Below are positions 15,588 through 22,254 of a stretch of DNA of 22,520 bases, one piece after another (position 1 is the stretch's first letter; the number at the start of each line of letters is the position of its first letter). The DNA comes from a virus, in IMG/VR virus record IMGVR_UViG_3300023108_001485, positions 1-22,520 of that record; one strand, 5' to 3'. The notes beneath the pieces were generated by a model that was not told the DNA's origin, ran no database searches, and saw only the letters and a program-made list of their open reading frames with translations. The position numbers and the translations under genes are program-made.

Positions 15588-16180
15588 TTTTTATATCCTA
15601 ATAATTCAAAATCACTTTCATATCGATTATAAATTTTATTTCTTTGTTCTTGTGTCAAATTAATTATATCGTCTGAAGTTTTATTATACTGACGAACTGT
15701 AATATTATATCTGTCAAAGAAACTTTGTAAATTTTTTAAATCAATAATTTCTTCTACTAGCATATTACCTTTTTTACATATAAAACTTGTTTGGCTACGA
15801 ATATGTTTGTTACATTTGTCTGTACTCATGTGTTCTAAAACTAATGATAAAAAATAATCAAATGTCATTTCTCTTTCAAAATCTATTATACGTTTTAATG
15901 CTCCGTACGGTCTACGTATACCAAAATCTTTATACATACTAATAAAGCGTTCATATGGATTTCTAGTTACTGTAAAATTAAAATAACTATTTGCTAATGC
16001 ATCTCTGTCATTGATATAATTTAATTTAGTTTCGTCGTGTACCCATTTTTCTTTACTATGTATATTGTGTTTTTCTACAGAAGGCAACGCTAAACACGCT
16101 TTAACAGCAGTATTACCACATTTGGGAATAGCCCAATAATTTAATTTATAATTGTCCCACTGTGTAATATTATACTTCAA
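15584..16180 (-). CDS. Sulfotransferase family 2-like protein (TTG start)
   Basis: PAPS-dependent carbohydrate sulfotransferase-like protein, 198 aa. The 5'-phosphosulfate loop is WAIPKCGNTAVK (16-27) and the 3'-phosphate-binding segment is VTRNPYERFISMYKDF (71-86). It ends SDFELLGYKK, the common Y-x-x-DF ending of the family. The start is a TTG at 16180, chosen because AGGA lies 6 bases upstream and no in-frame ATG is nearby. It is first in the minus-strand operon, divergent from a second sulfotransferase-like gene, with a shared palindromic promoter region between them. Confidence 0.87.
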   Translation of the reverse strand: MKYNITQWDNYKLNYWAIPKCGNTAVKACLALPSVEKHNIHSKEKWVHDETKLNYINDRDALANSYFNFTVTRNPYERFISMYKDFGIRRPYGALKRIIDFEREMTFDYFLSLVLEHMSTDKCNKHIRSQTSFICKKGNMLVEEIIDLKNLQSFFDRYNITVRQYNKTSDDIINLTQEQRNKIYNRYESDFELLGYKK

Positions 16181-16191
16181 ATCAATTCCTC

Positions 16192-16218
16192 ATAAATATA
16201 TGCGTACTTTATATTTAT
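16192..16218. promoter_or_regulatory. Palindromic pair of divergent late-like promoters
   Basis: ATAAATATA (16192-16200) and TATATTTAT (16210-16218) are perfect inverted repeats around 9 bases, giving one T4-late-like ATAAATA box on each strand (plus 16192-16198, minus 16212-16218). T4 spacing predicts starts near 16204 and 16206, and both divergent genes then have leaders of about 25-33 bases with an AGGA site. The centre contains the 13-mer that recurs at 9027-9039. Confidence 0.6.
16201..16213 (-). repeat. 13-mer TATAAAGTACGCA, copy 2
   Basis: This is identical to 9027-9039 on the plus strand. It lies between the divergent sulfotransferase genes, inside the palindromic promoter region. 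Confidence 0.4.
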
Positions 16219-16236
16219 TAAAAAAGGAAATGCAAA

Positions 16237-16851
16237 TTGCCAACTGTAATTTATCCTAACGGAAAAACAATTAGTTTACACGCAGCTAATAAATGCGGTA
16301 TATCTACTGTGCAAAGTTATCTAGGATATCCTATATGGGGAGATTTGCGTGGACGTAATGGCAAACGTGAACTAAAACAAAAAGGATTGTGGATTGGTGA
16401 ACGTGACATTAATGAAGCGTATCCTACACTAAATGTAGATCATAGTGCTTGTGTTATTAGACATCCGGTTAGCAGAATGACCAGTATATACATTGATAGG
16501 GTTACAAATAAAAGCAGAGAAAACTGTTTTCAAGAAATTAAAAATTGGGACAATTTTGTTCAAAATTTTCCTTTATGGAGAGAGAAATACAAAGATATAC
16601 GTATTCACAGTAACGAACAATCATCAATTTTAATGGATTTAAAATACTATGATAAAGTTTTTACAACAAGTCAATTAGGTAAAGAAGTTAGAGAATGGCT
16701 AGGCAATTTGACAGACTGTGTTATACCAGAAGCAAGAGGAAAATTCAGTCACGGTAAAACAGAAGAAATAGAAGTTACATATCATCAAGAAAAATTAATC
16801 AGAGAATATTTCAAAAATGATTTTATTGTGTATAAAAATTATTTCCAATAA
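16237..16851 (+). CDS. Second sulfotransferase-like protein (TTG start)
   Basis: A 204-aa protein related in layout to the divergent sulfotransferase. The N-terminal loop HAANKCGISTVQSYLG (15-30) stands in for the PAPS 5'-phosphosulfate loop (the Pro before Lys-Cys is Asn), VIRHPVSRMTSIYIDR (73-88) is the 3'-phosphate-binding segment, and it ends YFKNDFIVYKNYF. Identity between the two island copies is low, so they are not a recent duplication. A stop lies in frame at 16219, and the only suitable start is TTG 16237, with AGGA 8 bases upstream; the nearby ATG at 16230 is in another frame and soon ends. It ends tail-to-tail (13-base overlap) with the next minus-strand gene. Confidence 0.8.
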   Translation: MPTVIYPNGKTISLHAANKCGISTVQSYLGYPIWGDLRGRNGKRELKQKGLWIGERDINEAYPTLNVDHSACVIRHPVSRMTSIYIDRVTNKSRENCFQEIKNWDNFVQNFPLWREKYKDIRIHSNEQSSILMDLKYYDKVFTTSQLGKEVREWLGNLTDCVIPEARGKFSHGKTEEIEVTYHQEKLIREYFKNDFIVYKNYFQ

Positions 16852-17663
16852 CTTTCTTGGCGAGTTACTATTAGATCGTTAGGTTTATTACTTTTACCGA
16901 TATCTTTTCTATCGCCTTTTAGATGATCAAAATACTTTCCTAAATCGCTGTTGATAAATGGATGGCCTTCGCCATTAATTAGATCACCACTAATATTGTA
17001 AAAAGGAAAACTTTCGTGTTTTTTTGCTACTCGTTTTCTTACTTCTTCAAATACAAAACTATCGTGCCATTCTTCCATTTTAAAAATACCATTTTCGGCA
17101 TCTTCATAAACTGATTCAAATTTCTTTAAAAACCATTTACCAGGCTTAGTACGCAAGTTGATACCATAAAAGCCACACTCTGGCCATTTTTTACCTCTGC
17201 CTAAATAACTCATCCATGCACGTTGCGGCGTAAAACTTCTTAGGTCATTGTATGATACCGGCGAATGTACATATGTATCCGCATCTAACCAAATGATCCA
17301 ATCTGTATCACAACGTTCTGCTGCATCAAACACAGCATACACTTTGTTAGCAAAACGCACTGCATCCCACTTGAAATCTTTCATCCAATCTTTTGGACGT
17401 CTACGTCTAATCTCAGGAGGACATACACCATTGGCTTTTGGTTCATTTTTCCAACGTTCTTTAAATGCAACCAGTTTTGGAAGTTCTGCTTTTTGATCTA
17501 ACACAAGAATGCGTTCGTCATTTGTTACAGGAGAACAATCTTCAGCATACAAATACAGTTTGATATCTTTGTCTACGTTCTTACTAAAACTGTCTACAAA
17601 CCTTTGGCCATATAAATCCAATACAGGTTTGTGAAATGTTGATACGAAAGAAATTGTTTGCAC
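16839..17663 (-). CDS. DxD-type glycosyltransferase (GTG start)
   Basis: A 274-aa putative nucleotide-diphospho-sugar glycosyltransferase with a GT-A fold. DWIIWLDADTYVHSP (121-135) holds the DxD motif (127-129), KWDAVRFANKVYAVFDAA (98-115) is the helix before it, EEWHDSFVFE (197-206) is the usual acidic catalytic-side motif, and HLKGDRK (247-253) is the basic C-terminal phosphate-contact region. It is not GT8 or GT25, and I cannot name its family. The GTG at 17663 is preceded by AAGGA at 7 bases. It overlaps the convergent sulfotransferase-like gene by 13 bases. It is transcribed divergently from paralogue D. Confidence 0.82.
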   Translation of the reverse strand: MQTISFVSTFHKPVLDLYGQRFVDSFSKNVDKDIKLYLYAEDCSPVTNDERILVLDQKAELPKLVAFKERWKNEPKANGVCPPEIRRRRPKDWMKDFKWDAVRFANKVYAVFDAAERCDTDWIIWLDADTYVHSPVSYNDLRSFTPQRAWMSYLGRGKKWPECGFYGINLRTKPGKWFLKKFESVYEDAENGIFKMEEWHDSFVFEEVRKRVAKKHESFPFYNISGDLINGEGHPFINSDLGKYFDHLKGDRKDIGKSNKPNDLIVTRQESYWK

Positions 17664-17676
17664 TGTGCTATCCTTG

Positions 17677-17699
17677 TTAAATACGTTATAGGTATTTAC
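17677..17699. promoter_or_regulatory. Second divergent pair of late-like promoters
   Basis: TAAATAC (17678-17684) and GTATTTA (17692-17698) form a perfect inverted repeat around 7 bases, giving a TAAATAC box on each strand. The minus box predicts a start near 17687 and a 24-base leader carrying AAGGA for the glycosyltransferase. The plus box predicts a start near 17689 and only about 13 bases to the ATG at 17702, without a good Shine-Dalgarno. The design repeats that at 16192-16218. Confidence 0.55.
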
Positions 17700-17701
17700 A
17701 C

Positions 17702-18547
17702 ATGAGATTTAGTTTATTCAAAGAATATGGTGCAATGAACAGCAAGCCTGTGTTTGAAGCGTTTGAACACAGCTTACGGAAAGCAGGACACACTATAGAA
17801 GAAGATAGTATGCACAGCGATGTTGCTGTTATATGGAGTGTGTTGTTTAATGGACGCATGACAGGCAACAAGCCTATATGGGATTATTATACAAAAACTG
17901 GTAAAAAAGTTATAGTATTAGAAGTTGGCGGTATTAAAAGAGGAACAACATGGAAGGTAGGACTAAATGGTATTAATCGTGACGGTTTCTTTGGTAATGA
18001 TGGGAATAGCAGTGATCGTGCTATTTCGCTCAAAATAAATTTAAAGCCTTGGCGCAAGGACGGTGAGTATATATTAATATGTGGACAACATGACAAAAGT
18101 TTGCAATGGCGTAATATGCCACGTATGAGCAATTGGTTTTTAGAAACATATGATACTATTCGCAAACACACAGACCGTCCTATTGTATTTCGTCCTCATC
18201 CTAGATGTAGATTAGAACATATTGAAAGCGGACTTAAATATGTTTATAGACAAGAACCCAAACACATAGGTGGAACATATGACGATTTTGATATGGGCTT
18301 TGATAATGTATATTGCACTATTAGTTGGAGCAGCAATCCTGGGATTCATAGTGTCATCAACGGGGTTCCTGCTATTGTTGGTCCTAGTAGTCTTGCTTAT
18401 GATGTAGCAGGACATGATTTGAACTTGATAGAATATACACAAACACCAGATAGAACACAATGGCTAAATGATTATGCTTGGACTGAATACACAGTAGAAG
18501 AAATAGCCTCAGGCTTGCCACTGAAGAGATTGACACCTAAACTGTAA
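17702..18547 (+). CDS. GT-B-like island paralogue D
   Basis: The fourth paralogue, 281 aa, separated from A-C by the minus-strand block. It shows LKPWRKDGEYILICGQ (114-129), IRKHTDRPIVFRPHPR (153-168, HP at 166-167), ISWSSNPGIHSVINGVPAIV (207-226), and an ending W-x-x-DYAWTEYTVEEIASGLPL where the usual SG-x-AW has become SGLPL. The N-terminus (MRFSLFKEYGAMNSKPVF) differs from the others. The closest relative in the window is C. The GT-B capsule-transferase reading is at motif level. Its 3' end contains the -35 of the next promoter. Confidence 0.78.
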   Translation: MRFSLFKEYGAMNSKPVFEAFEHSLRKAGHTIEEDSMHSDVAVIWSVLFNGRMTGNKPIWDYYTKTGKKVIVLEVGGIKRGTTWKVGLNGINRDGFFGNDGNSSDRAISLKINLKPWRKDGEYILICGQHDKSLQWRNMPRMSNWFLETYDTIRKHTDRPIVFRPHPRCRLEHIESGLKYVYRQEPKHIGGTYDDFDMGFDNVYCTISWSSNPGIHSVINGVPAIVGPSSLAYDVAGHDLNLIEYTQTPDRTQWLNDYAWTEYTVEEIASGLPLKRLTPKL

Positions 18548-18558
18548 AGTGTTATAGT
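18530..18558 (+). promoter_or_regulatory. Sigma70-type promoter for the uvsW operon
   Basis: A consensus -35 TTGACA (18530-18535) and a -10 TATAGT (18553-18558) are spaced by exactly 17 bases. The start would be near 18565, the A of the next ATG, so the transcript would be leaderless. The -35 lies in the last codons of paralogue D, and the -10 is inside an inverted repeat. Confidence 0.82.
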
Positions 18559-18564
18559 AACACT
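18548..18564. promoter_or_regulatory. Operator-like palindrome over the -10 box
   Basis: AGTGTTA and TAACACT are perfect 7-bp arms around TAG, covering the -10 hexamer and ending directly before the ATG at 18565. If transcription starts at 18565 the repeat is not in the RNA, which favours a DNA-binding site over a hairpin. No candidate repressor gene is seen in the window. Confidence 0.5.
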
Positions 18565-19701
18565 ATGACATATATTGAAGAATATCTCGAATATCTTTGT
18601 AAAGAAAAATTAAACTCACTGCAATCTGTTGATGCAATATACTTTAGTATATACAAACAAACAGTTAGAGGCCTAGGCTTAACGGATAGACAATATGCGT
18701 TGGTGTTGAAAAAAATTCAGGAGTTTGTGTCGGTTGAGGATTTACCAACTAAAATTCCTTTACGCACAATTGATAGAAGCAAGTATATAAAACTTGTAGA
18801 CACTGCTGATGTTTACGGACAAGATACAGTTTATGAGAGTTACAAAACTAAATGGAAATGGATAAAAGTTAGATTCCCTTTCAGTAAAAAAGATATTGTA
18901 AAAGTTGATAGTCTTCAAATCTCACACACAGAATACTATCACAAAAAAGGCAGTCATGAACACTACTACAAATTTACACCAAAAAATGTTCATGCTATTG
19001 TAAGCGTTTTACAAAATAGGAATTTTGAAATACAAGACGAACTAAAAGAATACTATGAAAAGGTTGACAAAATAAAAAACAGCAACTTTGATACATACGA
19101 TTGTTTACCTGATTCTGTATTGCAAGAACTTGATAATTTAACACAGTTACAGAAAGCAGATAGAGGATTTCGTTATGGATATAGAAAAAACAAAAACAAT
19201 CACGAATCATTATCTGAAAAAATTGCTTACAGATTAGAGCATGATATTTGCATTAATCCTGATAATCATAAATTTGATGAAGTTGCACAAGCAGTTGCAG
19301 AACTAAACAGATTTCCTTTGCTTGTGTTAATTGACGAGGACATGAGTTACCCACAGTTGAAGCAAATTCACAGTGCATTTGATTTCGTACCCAATGATAA
19401 ACAAAGTGTTCTGTTTAGAATCGATAATAAAGATTCAGCAAATGCAGCAGTAAATGATTATATCAAAGAACACGAATTAAACAACTGGGTTGACAATAGT
19501 ACACAAATAGTGTATATTAAAAAGAATAAATTACCAAAAGTTTTATTACAAGCAGATTTTGATCCAATTTGTGCAATAGGTAAAACCAGCAATAGATGCA
19601 ACGGTAACGTTAATATGTATATCAACTTATACTGTGACTGTGTAATATACCATGACAAAAGTTTAAGTTTATTTAGGAGAACTACAAGTGCCTACTTGTA
19701 A
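18565..19701 (+). CDS. Unrecognised 378-aa protein upstream of uvsW
   Basis: Not recognised. Visible features: a short motif GLTDRQYALVLKKIQEF (57-73); a mainly helical, Lys-rich middle section; a predicted Rossmann-like strand FPLLVLIDED; and a C-terminal part with several Cys residues (CAIG, NRCNG, YCDCVIYHD). It ends LSLFRRTTSAYL. It overlaps uvsW by 14 bases and has its own sigma70-type promoter, so it is expressed early with the helicase. A role in replication, recombination or helicase loading is a guess from that coupling. The ATG at 18565 has no Shine-Dalgarno, in keeping with a leaderless message. Confidence 0.85.
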   Translation: MTYIEEYLEYLCKEKLNSLQSVDAIYFSIYKQTVRGLGLTDRQYALVLKKIQEFVSVEDLPTKIPLRTIDRSKYIKLVDTADVYGQDTVYESYKTKWKWIKVRFPFSKKDIVKVDSLQISHTEYYHKKGSHEHYYKFTPKNVHAIVSVLQNRNFEIQDELKEYYEKVDKIKNSNFDTYDCLPDSVLQELDNLTQLQKADRGFRYGYRKNKNNHESLSEKIAYRLEHDICINPDNHKFDEVAQAVAELNRFPLLVLIDEDMSYPQLKQIHSAFDFVPNDKQSVLFRIDNKDSANAAVNDYIKEHELNNWVDNSTQIVYIKKNKLPKVLLQADFDPICAIGKTSNRCNGNVNMYINLYCDCVIYHDKSLSLFRRTTSAYL

Positions 19702-21151
19702 ACTTATAATTGAAGATGAAGTAAACATCAAACTAGAAGGACTAGATGTAGATGTACGGAGAAAGTTATCAAATGCTCTCAAGTTCGATGTGCCGTATGC
19801 ACGATATATGCCGCAGTACAAACTTGGACGCTGGGATGGCAAAGTTGCTTTTTTTGGTATTGGGGGTACAGGCTATGTTAATCATCTCGACGTCATTGTG
19901 GATGTACTTGAAAAAAACAAAGTAAGCATTGTAGATATTGAAGACAGACGTCATCCTATTGATTTGAACTTTGATCAAGTAACAGAACGCTATTGGGCAG
20001 ACCAAGGTGTGTGCTGGCCCAAAGGACATCCTGCAGAAGGCGAAGAAATCATTCTGCGTGACTATCAAGTAGAAGCAATCAATAACTTTGCAAACAATCC
20101 ACAGAGTTTGCAGCAAATTGCAACAGGTGCAGGTAAAACTATTACAACTGCTACACTATCACACATGAGCGAAAAGTATGGACGCAGTTTGGTTATTGTT
20201 CCTAATAAATCACTTGTTGAACAAACAGAAGAAGACTATATTAACTGCGGACTAGATGTAGGTGTGTACTTTGGTGATAGAAAAATGCTTAACTGTACAC
20301 ACACTATTTGCACTTGGCAGTCGTTAAACATATTAGACAAGCGTCATAAAGATGGCGAAGCAGTATTAAGCCTTGCAGAGTTTTTAGAAGGTGTTAGTAC
20401 TGTTATTGTAGATGAGGTACACCAAGCAAAGGCAGAAGTATTAAAGAACTTGCTAACACGCAACCTACGTAATGCTCCAATACGTTGGGGACTAACAGGC
20501 ACAGTACCAAAAGAAAAGTTTGAGTTTGAATCAATCCACGCAAGTTTGGGTCCAGTTATTGGCGAAATTACAGCAAAAGAATTACAAGACAAAGGTGTGC
20601 TATCAGCATGTCATGTTAATATTGTGCAACTAATGGACACAGTAGCACACAGCAATTATCAAGAAGAATTAAAATACTTAACAACAAATACAAAAAGAAT
20701 TGAATATATAGGCAAATTATTAAACAGTGTAAAAGAATCAGGCAACACACTAATACTAGTAGATAGAATCTCAGCAGGCGAGATGCTACAAGAACTTATA
20801 CCAGGATCAACATTCGTCAAAGGCGATGTGAAATTAAAGGATAGAAAAGATGCGTATGACGATATTAATACGGGCGATAATCAGGTGGTCATTGCTACCT
20901 ATGGGGTTGCGGCTGTTGGTATCAATATACCTCGTATCTTTAATCTTGTGCTCATTGAGCCTGGCAAGTCTTTTGTTAGGGTAATACAAAGTATTGGTAG
21001 AGGCGTAAGAAAGGCAAAGGACAAAGACTTCGTACAAATATGGGATCTTACAAGCACTTGTAAGTTTGCGAAGCGGCACCTTACTCAACGTAAAAAGTTT
21101 TACAAAGAGGCGCAGTATCCATTTACAATAGAAAAAGTAGATTGGAATTAA
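19688..21151 (+). CDS. uvsW: UvsW, branched-DNA helicase (GTG start)
   Basis: A superfamily 2 helicase that remodels recombination intermediates and R-loops, moving the phage from origin- to recombination-driven replication. The 487-aa protein has an N-terminal domain (1 to about 115) and the SF2 motifs in order: LRDYQVEAI (123-131, Q-like), Walker A ATGAGKT (145-151), LVIVPNKSLVEQ (168-179, Ia), DEVH (242-245, II), GLTGT (268-272, III), ILVDR (356-360, IV) and QSIGRGVRK (434-442, VI). Length is close to T4 UvsW. GTG is the start, with AGGAG (19675-19679) 8 bases upstream. In T4, uvsW lies near uvsY; here the glycan island separates them. The stop is adjacent to the next ATG. Confidence 0.95.
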   Translation: MPTCKLIIEDEVNIKLEGLDVDVRRKLSNALKFDVPYARYMPQYKLGRWDGKVAFFGIGGTGYVNHLDVIVDVLEKNKVSIVDIEDRRHPIDLNFDQVTERYWADQGVCWPKGHPAEGEEIILRDYQVEAINNFANNPQSLQQIATGAGKTITTATLSHMSEKYGRSLVIVPNKSLVEQTEEDYINCGLDVGVYFGDRKMLNCTHTICTWQSLNILDKRHKDGEAVLSLAEFLEGVSTVIVDEVHQAKAEVLKNLLTRNLRNAPIRWGLTGTVPKEKFEFESIHASLGPVIGEITAKELQDKGVLSACHVNIVQLMDTVAHSNYQEELKYLTTNTKRIEYIGKLLNSVKESGNTLILVDRISAGEMLQELIPGSTFVKGDVKLKDRKDAYDDINTGDNQVVIATYGVAAVGINIPRIFNLVLIEPGKSFVRVIQSIGRGVRKAKDKDFVQIWDLTSTCKFAKRHLTQRKKFYKEAQYPFTIEKVDWN

Positions 21152-21658
21152 ATGAATATACTTACGCTAGAAAATTCGAGCTTTAATTTAAATCAATTAC
21201 CAGATGAAGTTGATGACACAATGAGGTTTAGTGTGCTGGATAACAGTAATCCTCAAGACCCAGATTTCTTTTTTAATCCATTAATATTTTTAGAATCTTT
21301 TAACTCACCAGCAGCAGTAATTGAAATCAATGGTAACCAAATCACTATGCCACTGGATTGGTGTATTGCTGTAGGTTGTAGTAATGCAGGCAGCGACTTA
21401 GAAGTACTACCTCTAACCAGTTTAAACGAAAGAGGATTTGAAGCATATCTTTTCAATCCATTGAGTAGTTATCAGCCTGCGTTTGGTAAAATAGAAATAG
21501 TTAATTTTTACAATGATGTTAAATGGTATTTTCCAAAAATGAAAAACGGGCAATTGTTAAGTGTGCCAATAACAGAAGGTAAAGAACCTCTGTGTGCATT
21601 TTTTGTAAAAGATATTAGTAGACAATGTGAGGTTATTGATTTTGGAAAACTTTTATAA
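21152..21658 (+). CDS. Hypothetical protein after uvsW
   Basis: Unrecognised, 168 aa, predicted to be mostly beta. A compact segment MPLDWCIAVGCSNAGSDLEV (66-85) followed by LPLTSLNERGFEAYLFNPLSS looks like the conserved core. I believe similar proteins occur in other marine T4-like phages but cannot name a family. The ATG follows the UvsW stop with no gap and without a clear Shine-Dalgarno. Its end overlaps the following oxygenase-like gene by up to 32 bases. Confidence 0.85.
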   Translation: MNILTLENSSFNLNQLPDEVDDTMRFSVLDNSNPQDPDFFFNPLIFLESFNSPAAVIEINGNQITMPLDWCIAVGCSNAGSDLEVLPLTSLNERGFEAYLFNPLSSYQPAFGKIEIVNFYNDVKWYFPKMKNGQLLSVPITEGKEPLCAFFVKDISRQCEVIDFGKLL

Positions 21659-22253
21659 TCAATATCACAGATATATCAATCTGCCTTTTGAAATCAAAAA
21701 GCCGGATCTTTTTGATACTAATCAACGAGCAGTGATGCAACAGCATTTACCAAATCATTATGATCAAAACATGGTAGATTTTTTAGCACAATTTGATATG
21801 AAATTATTGATGATAGAATGTTTTTATACACCGCCTAATGGAGGTAAAGTTCCTATCCACACTGACTTTTTCCATTACGAAACAGACTTTGTAAAAATAA
21901 ATCAAACTTGGGGACCAGACGATGGCAAAATTATTTGGTACAAAGCAAGCAAAACATTTGAATACACAGTAAAGCCTGGAAACAACACACTAGAAGGCGA
22001 AGATGAAAGTGTTGTATATAATGATGAAATTACAGTGCTAACAGCGAGTCCAAAAGACTGCGAAGTTCTACACGAAGCAAACACCAACAAACCTAGTGTT
22101 GTAAACACAGGAATATTACACGGCACACTCAATCCTGGTAATGCACCAAGATGGACAGTGTGTTTTCAACCTGTTTGGGATATCGAAACAGAACAATATG
22201 TACACTGGCATGAAGCAATGGACATATGGAAAGATTATATAGTAGGAGAGTAA
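21627..22253 (+). CDS. 2OG-Fe(II) oxygenase-like protein
   Basis: A double-stranded beta-helix dioxygenase-like protein: H78-x-D80 in VPIHTDFF, a distal His165 in GILHGTLN and Arg175 in APRWTVCF make a plausible iron and 2-oxoglutarate site. The following strands also fit, and many marine phages carry such genes. The substrate is unknown (protein, nucleic acid or metabolite). The start is uncertain: GTG at 21627 gives 208 aa, but TTG at 21642, 9 bases after GAGG, matches the N-terminus of the tandem paralogue better (both have HRY[IV]NLPFEI near the start). It overlaps the preceding gene. Confidence 0.75.
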   Translation: MRLLILENFYNQYHRYINLPFEIKKPDLFDTNQRAVMQQHLPNHYDQNMVDFLAQFDMKLLMIECFYTPPNGGKVPIHTDFFHYETDFVKINQTWGPDDGKIIWYKASKTFEYTVKPGNNTLEGEDESVVYNDEITVLTASPKDCEVLHEANTNKPSVVNTGILHGTLNPGNAPRWTVCFQPVWDIETEQYVHWHEAMDIWKDYIVGE

Positions 22254-22254
22254 A

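Noticed and set aside
16230-16259. ATG at 16230 as start of the second sulfotransferase-like gene
   Set aside because: It is in another frame and ends after nine codons; the TTG at 16237 has the correct frame and an AGGA at 8 bases.
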